This document shows positions 34,389 to 43,156 of a stretch of DNA of 64,000 bases, one piece after another. Within the stretch, counting starts at the first letter, position 1; each line of letters begins with the position of its first letter. The stretch is taken from positions 124,001 through 188,000 of the forward strand of contig JBJLGX010000020.1 of assembly GCA_045564655.1 (NCBI GenBank). Direction: 5' to 3'. A program made the position numbers and the translations under genes. This DNA is from UBA826 sp045564655. GTDB taxonomy: Bacteria > Chloroflexota > Dehalococcoidia > Lucifugimonadales > UBA826. Under the pieces are notes generated by a model that worked only from the letters and a program-made list of their open reading frames with translations, did no database searches and was not told the DNA's origin.

Positions 34389-36599
34389 TTATATTTTTTT
34401 AAGATTAGACATTCCTGCCATTAATTTTTTTATTCCTACGTCATTTTTAAATGTAATAGTTAATTTGTAATCATTTCCAGATACTTCAGAACTTATAATT
34501 ATGCCATCTCCAAATTTTGGGTGATTGACTTTATCTCCATCATTAAATAGCACTTGATTTTTTTTAGGTTCATTTACTTTGCGTATTATTTTACGAATAG
34601 GAGACTTTTTAGGTATTGGATTATTTGTTGATATGTCAATATCATTAATTGGTTTTATTAAGTCCGAAGGTATTTCGTGTAGGAATCTTGAAGGAATGCT
34701 TGGTTCTGTTGATCCACGGAAACCTCGTCTACTAGCCTTGCTGACATATAACTGTTTTTTTGCTCGAGTGATTCCTACATAGCAAAGGCGACGCTCCTCT
34801 TCTAATTCTGAGGGGTCACCTGTTTCTATTGACCGGATGTGAGGTAATAAGCCTTCTTCCATTCCTGCAATGAAAACTGTTGAAAATTCTAATCCTTTTG
34901 CTTGATGTAATGTTATTAATGTTATTAGATCGGATTCAGATTCATAAGTGTCGACATCACTTACTAATGCAATACTTTCTAAGAAGTTTGATAACCCTTC
35001 GTGTATATTAATTTCTTCATAAGGTTTAGTGGAACTTTTATATTCTTCTATATTTTCAAATTTTTCCTCTGATTTTTCGTCAGAATCAATAGCATCTATT
35101 AGCCCTGTGATTTTCATTGTAATTGTGATTAATCTCGAAATTGAGATCTCATCTGAGTTTAATTCGCGCTGTATGCTTGTAATTATTTTGTAAAAATCAG
35201 ATATTGATGACAAGGCCCTTTTGCCTAATTGGATTCCCATATTTGCATCATTAGAATTTGATTGACCTAAAAGCGTTATTGCAGCGAATAACGATATGTT
35301 ATTTGAATCAGCTATTCGTCTTATTTCATTAACTGTACGTTGTCCCATTCCACGTGTAGGAGTGTTAACAATTCGCTCTAAACTGACATCATCATCAGAA
35401 TTTAATATGACTCTCAAGTAAGCAGTCAGGTCTTTAATTTCTTTTCGTTGATAGAATTTAATTCCTCCGACTATTTGATAAGGGACTCCAAATTTCTGGC
35501 ATGCCATTTCAAATGAGCGTGATTGGGCATTAACGCGATACATAATAGCAATATCTTGTAGATTTGAATTTTTAGCGTTTTTAAGTGTAATTATTTCACG
35601 GATTATTTTTCTTGCTTCTTCCTCTTCATTGTAGGCATCAACAAGTAAAATAGGGGTTCCTGTTTTGTTATTTGTCCATAAATCCTTGTCGACTCTTTTT
35701 GAATTATTATTTATTAAGTTTTTGGCTGCATCTAGGATTGTTTTACTAGATCTGTAGTTTTCTTCTAGGGTTATTATTTTAGCTTTTGGGAAATCATCCT
35801 TAAAACTTAATATGTTACGGATATCGGCATTTCTCCAAGAATAGATAGATTGGTCAGGATCTCCTACAACACATAAATTATGACTATTTGCAGATAGTTG
35901 TTTTGCAATTTCATATTGTGCAATGTTTGTATCTTGAAATTCGTCTATCATTAGGTATTGGAATCGCTCTTGGTAATGATTTAATACAGTTGAATTTTGC
36001 TTAAAAAGCAAATGTGTCTTTAATAGCAAATCATCAAAGTCTAAGCCTCCACTATTTTCAATAATATCGGTATATCTTTCAAATATTCTCGCAACTATTT
36101 CATCGTAATAATTGGATTTAGTTTTTACGAAACCTTCATAATTTACTAGTTGGCTTTTTGAATTTGAAATTGTAGTTAATATATTTCTCGCTGAGAATTT
36201 TTTAGAATCTATATTATTTTCGTCCATACTTTTTTTTATTACAGAGAGTTGATCTGCATCATCGAATACAACGAATTCTTTGCTTATCCCAATTGATTCT
36301 CCATGCTGTCTTAGTACCATAGCGCAAAATGCATGAAATGTTTTTGTTGTTAATCCTAAGCTGTCATTGCCTAATATAGATTTAATGCGATCCTGCATTT
36401 CATTTGCAGCTTTGTTAGTAAAAGTTACTGCAGCAATTTTATAAGGACTAACATTTTGATTCTGTATTAGATATGCAATTCGACTAGTTATGACTCTTGT
36501 TTTACCACTTCCGGGTCCTGCAATAATTAGTATAGGTCCTTCAGTTGTTGAAACAGCGTCTAATTGAGAATTGTTAAGTGATTTTATAAATTCAGTCAT
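34389..36599 (-). CDS. pcrA: UvrD/PcrA-type DNA helicase
   Basis: A 736-residue superfamily 1A helicase involved in repair and removal of RecA or stalled polymerase. The motifs are in order: Q-motif LNNSQLDAV, Walker A AGPGSGKTRVIT, Ia FTNKAANEM, Walker B/II LMIDEFQDTN, III VVGDPDQSIYSWRNAD, IV LEENYRSS, V LITLHQAKGLEF and VI CYVGITRAKKQLY. The C-terminal Tudor-like region (VNHPKFGDGIIIS) is present as in PcrA and binds RNA polymerase. I cannot tell UvrD from PcrA by name. Confidence 0.95.
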   Translation of the reverse strand: MTEFIKSLNNSQLDAVSTTEGPILIIAGPGSGKTRVITSRIAYLIQNQNVSPYKIAAVTFTNKAANEMQDRIKSILGNDSLGLTTKTFHAFCAMVLRQHGESIGISKEFVVFDDADQLSVIKKSMDENNIDSKKFSARNILTTISNSKSQLVNYEGFVKTKSNYYDEIVARIFERYTDIIENSGGLDFDDLLLKTHLLFKQNSTVLNHYQERFQYLMIDEFQDTNIAQYEIAKQLSANSHNLCVVGDPDQSIYSWRNADIRNILSFKDDFPKAKIITLEENYRSSKTILDAAKNLINNNSKRVDKDLWTNNKTGTPILLVDAYNEEEEARKIIREIITLKNAKNSNLQDIAIMYRVNAQSRSFEMACQKFGVPYQIVGGIKFYQRKEIKDLTAYLRVILNSDDDVSLERIVNTPTRGMGQRTVNEIRRIADSNNISLFAAITLLGQSNSNDANMGIQLGKRALSSISDFYKIITSIQRELNSDEISISRLITITMKITGLIDAIDSDEKSEEKFENIEEYKSSTKPYEEINIHEGLSNFLESIALVSDVDTYESESDLITLITLHQAKGLEFSTVFIAGMEEGLLPHIRSIETGDPSELEEERRLCYVGITRAKKQLYVSKASRRGFRGSTEPSIPSRFLHEIPSDLIKPINDIDISTNNPIPKKSPIRKIIRKVNEPKKNQVLFNDGDKVNHPKFGDGIIISSEVSGNDYKLTITFKNDVGIKKLMAGMSNLKKI

Positions 36600-36641
36600 T
36601 GTTTAAATAAGATTAGTATACGAATAAAGGGTTTTTTTAGG

Positions 36642-36995
36642 TTATTCATTTTCTAATCCTCTGTCTAGTCGTATTATTCGGGAATTTTGAGGTTCTAACC
36701 CATTAATTATAATATCTTTCGACTTTTCTATATCAAAACTTTCTCCACAAGAAAATATATCTACAGCGGCATATGAATATTCTGGCCAAGTGTGTATAGA
36801 TATGTGAGATTCCGCTATTGAAACTATTCCAGTAACCCCCACAGGATTAAATTTGTGAAATGATTCACCTACTATTGTGGCTCCTGATTCAATCGCAGAT
36901 TTAATTAGTAAGTCTTTTATAAAATCTATATCATCAAGTATATTGTCATTACAGTTTTCTAAATCTAGTAATATTTGTATTCCTAAAAGTTTCAA
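36642..36995 (-). CDS. speD: S-adenosylmethionine decarboxylase proenzyme
   Basis: A 117-residue prokaryotic AdoMetDC that makes decarboxylated SAM for spermidine synthesis. It starts at TTG 36993-36995. The self-cleavage site lies between E62 and S63 in SIAESHISIHTWPE, and S63 becomes the pyruvoyl group. H68 and C83 (FSCGES) are the proton-donor and processing residues. No speE is nearby, so the aminopropyl partner must lie elsewhere. It follows the membrane-protein gene at 37.0 kb in the same orientation. Confidence 0.94.
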   Translation of the reverse strand: MKLLGIQILLDLENCNDNILDDIDFIKDLLIKSAIESGATIVGESFHKFNPVGVTGIVSIAESHISIHTWPEYSYAAVDIFSCGESFDIEKSKDIIINGLEPQNSRIIRLDRGLENE

Positions 36996-37046
36996 TATTT
37001 ATTTACCTAATAATTGTTTATATCATTAATTCGATTATAACTTAGC

Positions 37047-38210
37047 TTATGGATCTTTTCTTTTTGAATCTAAAATTTGTAGAAATTCGTTATGACTTTT
37101 GACTTTTGATATTGATTTTATAAATTCCCCTACAGTTTCAAAATAACTTCGATATTCTTTCATTTCATCTCCAATTGGATTTGTCGAACTTGGAGAATCA
37201 GCATAGTTACCATGAAATGCAAAATATGCTTGGTTTATTTTTCTGATTTGATAACCTTCCTCTTGAAGTTCAATAGTTACATTACTCATTAATTGTTCGG
37301 CTTCTGTAATTTTTCCTTGATCAAGGAATTCGTTGACTTGCAATCTGGTTTTTTTAAGAGTTTCATAAAAACTAGACGTGTCTTTTTTTATTTGTGTAAT
37401 TTTAGATGGATCTTGAATCATTCCGCCTATGGATTTAAATGCCATATCACCTAATTCATCACCTGCAATGTTAGCTGCAGTTTCATTTAGTATTATCATT
37501 TGATTTGAATCCCACATATTTTGCCCTAAAGGATGTAAGATCCAATAATTATGTAACCATTCGTGTGATGCTGTTTGCAACAAATTTCTTAAAGAGCCTT
37601 TATCAGATACAAATGCAGGATATGTTCCTAATCCGCCTAGTCTATCAACAAGAGCGGAAGTCTTTCCGTCGGATTCAACGATTGTTTCTATTTCTATTTT
37701 TTCTGATTCAGTTATGTTATTAGATATTAATTTGCTAGCTGAAAAATAAATCCTATCTCTAGGGGATGTGACAACAATACCAGGCGGAGAATCTAATTTG
37801 AAATCGGTTGGGGGTATTAAAATATTAAATGGAATCCCTAAATTTTCTTCAACTAATACATTACTTATGATTGATTCTATCGATTCTTCTGTTCTAGCGC
37901 GTAGAGATGTGAGTCGTTTTTCTAATTTAGTTTTTTCTTCTGCACTTAATTCTTGGTTACTGTTTTTTAATTTATTACTCGTTATGAGATATTCATTTAT
38001 TAGGTTTATTCGTTCTTTATCAGTTGGTTTATTTCCAGGAAAACTTTCCCACGCTAAATGTAACCATTTATTTGGGAGATTTTTAATTTCCCACCAGAAT
38101 ATGGAAAAGTTATGTTTTTCGGTTGCTTGGTCTAAATATGATTGACGTGAATAATCTGAGTTAGATGTAATTATAAAAATTGCTATTAATACTACAATGA
38201 GCCATTTCAT
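37047..38210 (-). CDS. Putative membrane-anchored HEXXH metalloprotease
   Basis: A 387-residue protein I do not recognise as a named family. Residues 1-16 are a hydrophobic signal or anchor (WLIVVLIAIFIIT). The central region has a coiled-coil-like charged helix (about 88-118). Residues 216-220 read HEWLH, a zinc-binding HEXXH motif, and E243 in LNETAANIAGDE lies 22 residues later, as in gluzincins. The rest is helical. The catalytic domain should face the outside of the cell. The neighbours are speD and the collagen-like lipoprotein. The function is inferred only from the motif, and no family assignment is possible here. Confidence 0.6.
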   Translation of the reverse strand: MKWLIVVLIAIFIITSNSDYSRQSYLDQATEKHNFSIFWWEIKNLPNKWLHLAWESFPGNKPTDKERINLINEYLITSNKLKNSNQELSAEEKTKLEKRLTSLRARTEESIESIISNVLVEENLGIPFNILIPPTDFKLDSPPGIVVTSPRDRIYFSASKLISNNITESEKIEIETIVESDGKTSALVDRLGGLGTYPAFVSDKGSLRNLLQTASHEWLHNYWILHPLGQNMWDSNQMIILNETAANIAGDELGDMAFKSIGGMIQDPSKITQIKKDTSSFYETLKKTRLQVNEFLDQGKITEAEQLMSNVTIELQEEGYQIRKINQAYFAFHGNYADSPSSTNPIGDEMKEYRSYFETVGEFIKSISKVKSHNEFLQILDSKRKDP

Positions 38211-38238
38211 ATTTGTTTTTTTGACAGAACAACTGTCA

Positions 38239-40674
38239 TTAGTATGAATATGTTGGTTTGAAAGCTAGCATTCGGGTTGAAAATTTGAATTCGCCTATCC
38301 ATAAATGAGAACCGTCCCAGCCAATTGAGTTAGCCATTTTAATAGAATTGGCTGCTTTTGTTCCTAATCCTGTTCCCAATATGTTTTTTGGTGAATTCCC
38401 TGCTAATGCAGATTCTATAGAATCCCATCCTAATACTTGGTTTTTGCCTTGTTGACTAATGAAGAATCCGATATCTGTAAATACAGCGCTTTGTGGGAAT
38501 GAATTATGAGTAGGAATACTCTTCAATGAACCATTGGGTAAATCGTCAAATTTTATGGCTTTAACGTTAAAGCGGTCAGCAGGATATCCAGCGACTACTA
38601 ACCATTCATTATTGGAATCTAATCGACCAGGTCCTTCGGGCACATCTATTGTATAGATTGGTTCAGTATCTTTATCTGGTATCCCTTCCCATATCCATAC
38701 TTTTTTTGATTCCTTGCAAGAGATAGCAAAATATTTTCCGTTGTATGTTATTCCTCGCAATTCTTTTAGGGATGCAGATCCTATTGAATCCGAAATAATT
38801 ATTTCAGGCAATTCGCCTGTTCCATCAAATTTTTCCCAACCATATATACCTTTGTGTCCTGCTGTAAATACAGTGTCTCCGTAAACAGATAAGTCCCAAG
38901 GGGCATTGTCAAATCTTTTATAAAAGAGATCTGGTGGTACACCTGATTCTCCTGGGATTTGATTCCATACAGATAATGAACTGTCAAAGTCAGAAGTTAT
39001 AAATAATCTTTCACCATTTGAATCTGGTACACCATTTTGAATAATCCAATTTTTGTAATATGGATTACTTTCCCAACCCATTTCTTCTGATTCTGCACCT
39101 AAAGCCCATTCAGGTTTGACGTCAGGACCTGAAGGTAAACTGTTGTACACAGATACTCTTCCTCCATTGTACTCAACAACAAATAATTTTCCGCCAGCAT
39201 ATGCAACATCATTTCCATCTCCCCCACGCCAGCGATGCCCAACTCCTGGTAAAACAGGTACAGAAGCTTTGCCTTCTTCGGTTGTTTTTGGTAATTCATC
39301 CCACCATTGGAGCGTTTCTGAAGTACCAGATATAGCTATAAGCTTTGTTCCTATAATTGTTCCTCCAACCCATGACCCTAAACATGCGTCAGGGGCTTGG
39401 TTGGATTTAGTTGGCCAATTTGCCCATATATGACTACTGGATCCATTGCTACATTCGGTTTTCCCATTTTCATCTCCTACTAGTAGAAATTCTCCATTTG
39501 ATACAATTCCTCTAGGAGTTCCTATGCTTGAGTGCTTTATGCTTAAATTGGGCTGAACTGACCCTGAATTAGGGAAGCTATTCCATAGGATGATTTTATT
39601 ACCATTGTCGCCACCACTTGTTACTGATACCGCAAGTTTTTCGTCATCTGTCCAGACTCCCCAAGGCCATGATTCTTTAGTTCCTATTAGTTGATCTATA
39701 TTAATTGCATAGTCGGCTGGTTGGGCTGACTTAGTAGGAAAAGTTTTCCATATTAAAATTCGGTTATTGTTAGAATCCGCCACTAACATTTTTCCGTTAG
39801 GGGATATGAATACTTGTCCGGGAAAATCAAGTTCAGATAAGCTTTTGCCTTCCATTTGCGTTTCGAAATTAGTTTGTCCGATAACTATATCTGGATCAAC
39901 ATTACTATCTGGAATAGATTCCCATATTAATATTCTGTTATTGTTTCTATCTGAAACTGCTATCTTTGTTCCATCAGAAGAAATGGACACTGGATGATTC
40001 AATAGATTTGGTCCTCCAGATTTATTAAATCCATAACCAGAAATCCATAAATCAGCATTTTGATTAGCTCTAAATGATGTATTAGATGTAGGTTCTGCAA
40101 CTTTGTAATTCGTGGATTGTTTAGTGACTGTCATTTCACGCAAAACAGGTTGCCCTTGAGGCGGTTGTCCTGGTTGCCCACCTGGAGATTGATGTCCTTG
40201 AGGTGGTTGTCCTGGTTGTCCACCTGGAGATTGATGTCCTTGAGGTGGTTGTCCTGGTTGTCCACCTGGAGATTGATGTCCTTTTGGAGGCTGTCCAGGC
40301 TGCATAGGTTGTTCAGGTTGTTCAGGTTGCATAGGCTGTTGTCCTGGTTGTCCTGGTTGTCCTGGCTGTCCTGGCTGTCCTGGCTGTCCTGGTTGTCCTG
40401 GCTGTCCGGGTTGTCCGGGTTGTCCGGGTTGTCCGGGTTGTCCGGGTTGGCCGGGGAGAGGAGGTGATTTTTGCTGTTCTGGTTCTAAGGATTCTTCAGG
40501 TTGCATGGGAGGTTGTCCGGGTAAAGGAGGGAATTCTTCTTGGCCAGGCTGCATGGGTTGCCCTGATTGAACAGAAGGAGCACCAGTTTGAGAGCTATCT
40601 GAACAAGATATAAATAATAATAGTATTAGTACTATACTGAATATCTTGATTTTCGATTTATTTATAATAAGCAT
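38239..40674 (-). CDS. Lipoprotein: collagen-like Gly-Gln-Pro tract plus beta-propeller
   Basis: An 811-residue exported lipoprotein. The signal peptide ends in a lipobox (LLLFISC, cysteine about residue 24). A low-complexity region of about 145 residues comes next. It contains roughly a dozen GQP triplets, a Gly-X-Y collagen-like tract encoded by a 9-bp repeat, and three copies of a 14-residue unit (GGQPGQPPQGHQSP). The remainder is a beta-propeller of NHL type: blades repeat motifs such as NNRILIWES, NNRILIWKT, NKIILWNS and SLSVWNQIPG, each ending in an aromatic-x-[IVL]W strand. It probably projects a propeller from the membrane on a flexible stalk. The ligand is unknown. Confidence 0.75.
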   Translation of the reverse strand: MLIINKSKIKIFSIVLILLLFISCSDSSQTGAPSVQSGQPMQPGQEEFPPLPGQPPMQPEESLEPEQQKSPPLPGQPGQPGQPGQPGQPGQPGQPGQPGQPGQPGQPGQPGQQPMQPEQPEQPMQPGQPPKGHQSPGGQPGQPPQGHQSPGGQPGQPPQGHQSPGGQPGQPPQGQPVLREMTVTKQSTNYKVAEPTSNTSFRANQNADLWISGYGFNKSGGPNLLNHPVSISSDGTKIAVSDRNNNRILIWESIPDSNVDPDIVIGQTNFETQMEGKSLSELDFPGQVFISPNGKMLVADSNNNRILIWKTFPTKSAQPADYAINIDQLIGTKESWPWGVWTDDEKLAVSVTSGGDNGNKIILWNSFPNSGSVQPNLSIKHSSIGTPRGIVSNGEFLLVGDENGKTECSNGSSSHIWANWPTKSNQAPDACLGSWVGGTIIGTKLIAISGTSETLQWWDELPKTTEEGKASVPVLPGVGHRWRGGDGNDVAYAGGKLFVVEYNGGRVSVYNSLPSGPDVKPEWALGAESEEMGWESNPYYKNWIIQNGVPDSNGERLFITSDFDSSLSVWNQIPGESGVPPDLFYKRFDNAPWDLSVYGDTVFTAGHKGIYGWEKFDGTGELPEIIISDSIGSASLKELRGITYNGKYFAISCKESKKVWIWEGIPDKDTEPIYTIDVPEGPGRLDSNNEWLVVAGYPADRFNVKAIKFDDLPNGSLKSIPTHNSFPQSAVFTDIGFFISQQGKNQVLGWDSIESALAGNSPKNILGTGLGTKAANSIKMANSIGWDGSHLWIGEFKFSTRMLAFKPTYSY
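40151..40276 (-). repeat. Three tandem 42-bp repeats inside the lipoprotein gene
   Basis: Three head-to-tail 42-bp copies at 40151-40192, 40193-40234 and 40235-40276. The last two are essentially identical and the first has a few substitutions. Each encodes a 14-residue unit rich in Gly, Gln and Pro. A partial fourth copy begins at 40277. Confidence 0.85.
40339..40455 (-). repeat. Thirteen 9-bp repeats encoding Gly-Gln-Pro
   Basis: A run of thirteen 9-bp units of the form TTGTCCTGG or TTGTCCGGG (minus-strand coding sense CCAGGACAA-type). It is in frame and encodes the repeated Pro-Gly-Gln triplet. Single-base variation between units (T/C at position 1, T/G at position 7) argues for old expansion rather than an assembly artefact. 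Copy number may vary between strains. Confidence 0.85.
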
Positions 40675-40799
40675 TTATTTAAGTTATTATTATCAATGTT
40701 TTTTACTTTTAAAGTAAGAATCTATTTTAAAATTTGAGCACATTATGTTTATACATATGTTTTAATACACCACTATTAGCAACATTTTACATAATTATG

Positions 40800-40874
40800 T
40801 GGAGCGGGAGACCGGATTCGAACCGGCGACAGCCTGCTTGGAAGGCAGGAACTCTACCGCTGAGTTACTCCCGC
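40800..40874 (-). tRNA. tRNA-Gly (anticodon TCC)
   Basis: On the minus strand the acceptor GCGGGAG (from 40868-40874) pairs with CTCCCGC (from 40804-40810). The anticodon stem CCTGC/GCAGG encloses loop CTTCCAA, giving anticodon TCC for GGA/GGG. The D- and T-arms are complete, and the CCA tail is encoded (40800-40802). A TATAAT-type -10 (40888-40893, minus strand) lies upstream of its 5' end. Confidence 0.95.
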
Positions 40875-40951
40875 ATGTAATGATAAAATTATACTATGAA
40901 ATTAATTCTTTTATCTTCAACAAATTATACTTTAACAAATCAGGTGAGAAT

Positions 40952-41860
40952 GTGAATGTAAATCTATTGTCTCATTCTGATATAGAGTCCGCAAAAAACA
41001 AACTTGTAATAGTTACTGGTTCTAATAGCGGTATTGGTAGAGAAATAGCTAAATCATTCGCTGATTATGGGTCTAAAGTTATTATTGCTTGCCGAAATGA
41101 ACAATCTGCTTTGGAGGCTAAAAAATATATAGGATTAAATTCTGAATTTATTTATTTGGATCTAAGTGAGATTGATTCGATATATAAATTTGTCGATGAA
41201 GTAAAGTCACGATATGGGAAAATTGACATATTGGTTAATAATGCAGGTGTTTTGAGACCACCGCTCACTAGAACTAAATCAGGTTTGGAATTAACTTTCG
41301 CTGTTAATTATATTGGTTATTATTCGCTGGCGTTATTGATGATTCCTTTAATCAGGAATGTTTTAGGATCCCGAATTATTAATGTGTCTAGTATTTCTCA
41401 ATACAGTGTGAAAAATATTGATTGGGATAATGTAAATTCAGAAAATGGATATTATAAAAATAAAATTTATGCGTTGACTAATTTATTTAGGATGATGCTT
41501 ACGATTGAACTAAATAAACGATTGGGTAATTCCAATTCCAATATCATTTCTTTAGCCTGCCATCCCGGGGTTTCAATAACTAACATTGTAAGAAATTTAC
41601 CAAAATTTATTAGTAATCCTGCGATAGTAAATATATTAAACAAATTAATTTTTCAACCACCAGATAAAGCTTCTCACTCTGCAATCATGGCTTCCCTGAG
41701 TTCTGCTGTGAAAGGCGGCGATTTTATTGGATTAAATACTAGGAAACAATATAAAGGTAGCCCGCTAATCGTTTCTCCAAATGAATTGGCATTTGATAAA
41801 GAATTGAGGCAAAGGTTATGGGGTATATCAGCAGAAATAACAGGTATTGATTTAAATTGA
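40952..41860 (+). CDS. Short-chain dehydrogenase (retinol-dehydrogenase-like)
   Basis: A classical SDR of about 302 residues. The start chosen is GTG 40952, just after AGGTGAG, though spacing is short and ATG 40880 is possible; the frame reaching back to 40799 runs through the tRNA. The Rossmann motif is TGSNSGIGREIA and the second-strand segment IIACRN favours NADP(H). NNAG follows, and the catalytic Y-x3-K is in YYKNKIY. The sequence resembles retinol dehydrogenase/protochlorophyllide-type SDRs. The substrate is unknown. The 3' end overlaps cofH by nine bases on the opposite strand. Confidence 0.78.
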   Translation: MNVNLLSHSDIESAKNKLVIVTGSNSGIGREIAKSFADYGSKVIIACRNEQSALEAKKYIGLNSEFIYLDLSEIDSIYKFVDEVKSRYGKIDILVNNAGVLRPPLTRTKSGLELTFAVNYIGYYSLALLMIPLIRNVLGSRIINVSSISQYSVKNIDWDNVNSENGYYKNKIYALTNLFRMMLTIELNKRLGNSNSNIISLACHPGVSITNIVRNLPKFISNPAIVNILNKLIFQPPDKASHSAIMASLSSAVKGGDFIGLNTRKQYKGSPLIVSPNELAFDKELRQRLWGISAEITGIDLN

Positions 41861-43156
41861 ATTAGATTTGCCGCTTATAGATTTTAGTGAAGGATGTACA
41901 AATCTATGGTCTTTCATGTTAGCCAATTGCTCATATGATCCAAATATTTCTTCAACATCGCCCTCTATAAGGTCTAAGGGTTCTTTGGGGGTATCATCGT
42001 TGTCATATATGCGTCTAATCTTATAATCAGTATATCTTTCAGCTGGAATCCTTCCGGTGCTTCGAATCATGTCTCTGAAAGTTGAAGGCTTCATTAATTG
42101 TCCATGCATTGCTCCAGCAGATGTGGATATACTTTCGTTTATCAATGTACCACCTAAGTCATTTACTCCAGCATTTAATAATAACTGAGACATTTTGTCG
42201 CCTTCTTTAACCCATGATGCTTGGATATTAGGAATATGGTTATTCAGCATTATTCGTGATACAGCATGAACTTTCATAACTTCTGTGCCAGTAGCTCCCA
42301 TTCTGATATCAGGAATAGATTTCTGTACAGACATCGGAGCCTCAGAGCTTACAAAACTTAAAGGTACAAATTCAGTAAATCCATGGGTTTCACGTTGTAT
42401 ATTCCTTATAGTGTCAATATGGTTGGCAATGTGCATATTGTTTTCTACATGACCAAACATAATGGTTGATGTAGTTGGTATTTTTAATTTATGGGCTGTT
42501 TTAATTACTTCGATCCACTGATCTTTTGTAATTCTTCCCAGAGATATTTTGTCTCGTATTTCTTGATCTAATATTTCTGCCGATGTTCCTGGTAAACTCC
42601 CAACTCCGGCATTTTTCAGATCATTCAAATAAGATTCTATACTTGATTTTGATCGCACTGAACCATAAAGAACTTCTTCAGGTGAAAACCCGTGCACATG
42701 AATGTCTGGCAACTCTTTTTTAATGGCTTCACATATTTTGACATATAAATCTCCTTCCATTTTAGGGGGTAGTCCAGCTTGTACGCATACTTCAGTTGCT
42801 CCGTATTTATATGCTTGCTTAGCCTTTTCTACTATCATTTCAGTAGGCAGAAAATAACCTTGTTCTTCTCGATGATCACGACTAAAAGCACAGAAACCAC
42901 ATCGTTTAACACATACATTTGTAAAATTTATATTTCTATTTACAACATATGTGACAATATCCCCAACTGTTTGCTTTCTTAGTTCATCGGCAACCATTAA
43001 TGTAGCTTGATATTCAAGCCCTCTAGATTCTAATAATTCAAAAGCTTGCTCAGCACTTATATCTTTTCCTGATAATGCTATCTCTAATATTTGGCCAATT
43101 GGTGTAGAGATATTTGAAATAAGCTTATTTAATTCTAAATTTTCAATTTGAAACAT
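41852..43156 (-). CDS. cofH: FO synthase subunit 2 (CofH)
   Basis: A 434-residue radical-SAM enzyme of coenzyme F420 biosynthesis, which adds a tyrosine-derived hydroxybenzyl group to 5-amino-6-ribitylaminouracil. The CX3CX2C motif is C-VKR-C-GF-C, preceded by VVNRNINFTNVC. Other hallmarks are EVCVQAGLPPKM, IHVHGFSPEEV, GVGSLPGTSAEIL and STIMFGHVE. The C-terminus has GGTLINESISTSAG. It is longer than some homologues but otherwise typical. It overlaps the cofG end by 14 nt and is translated from the same transcript. Confidence 0.95.
   Translation of the reverse strand: MFQIENLELNKLISNISTPIGQILEIALSGKDISAEQAFELLESRGLEYQATLMVADELRKQTVGDIVTYVVNRNINFTNVCVKRCGFCAFSRDHREEQGYFLPTEMIVEKAKQAYKYGATEVCVQAGLPPKMEGDLYVKICEAIKKELPDIHVHGFSPEEVLYGSVRSKSSIESYLNDLKNAGVGSLPGTSAEILDQEIRDKISLGRITKDQWIEVIKTAHKLKIPTTSTIMFGHVENNMHIANHIDTIRNIQRETHGFTEFVPLSFVSSEAPMSVQKSIPDIRMGATGTEVMKVHAVSRIMLNNHIPNIQASWVKEGDKMSQLLLNAGVNDLGGTLINESISTSAGAMHGQLMKPSTFRDMIRSTGRIPAERYTDYKIRRIYDNDDTPKEPLDLIEGDVEEIFGSYEQLANMKDHRFVHPSLKSISGKSNSI

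Noticed and set aside
40151..40455. Regular short repeats resembling a CRISPR array
   Set aside because: Units are 9 and 42 bp without unique spacers, and they stay in frame in a coding sequence.
40117..40467. Plus-strand open frame rich in Leu-Ser-Trp opposite the lipoprotein gene
   Set aside because: It is the antisense of the GQP repeats; low-complexity repeats keep the other frames open.
40799..40951. SDR reading frame beginning at GTG 40799
   Set aside because: The first part is the tRNA-Gly gene read on the opposite strand; the SDR homology starts well after it.
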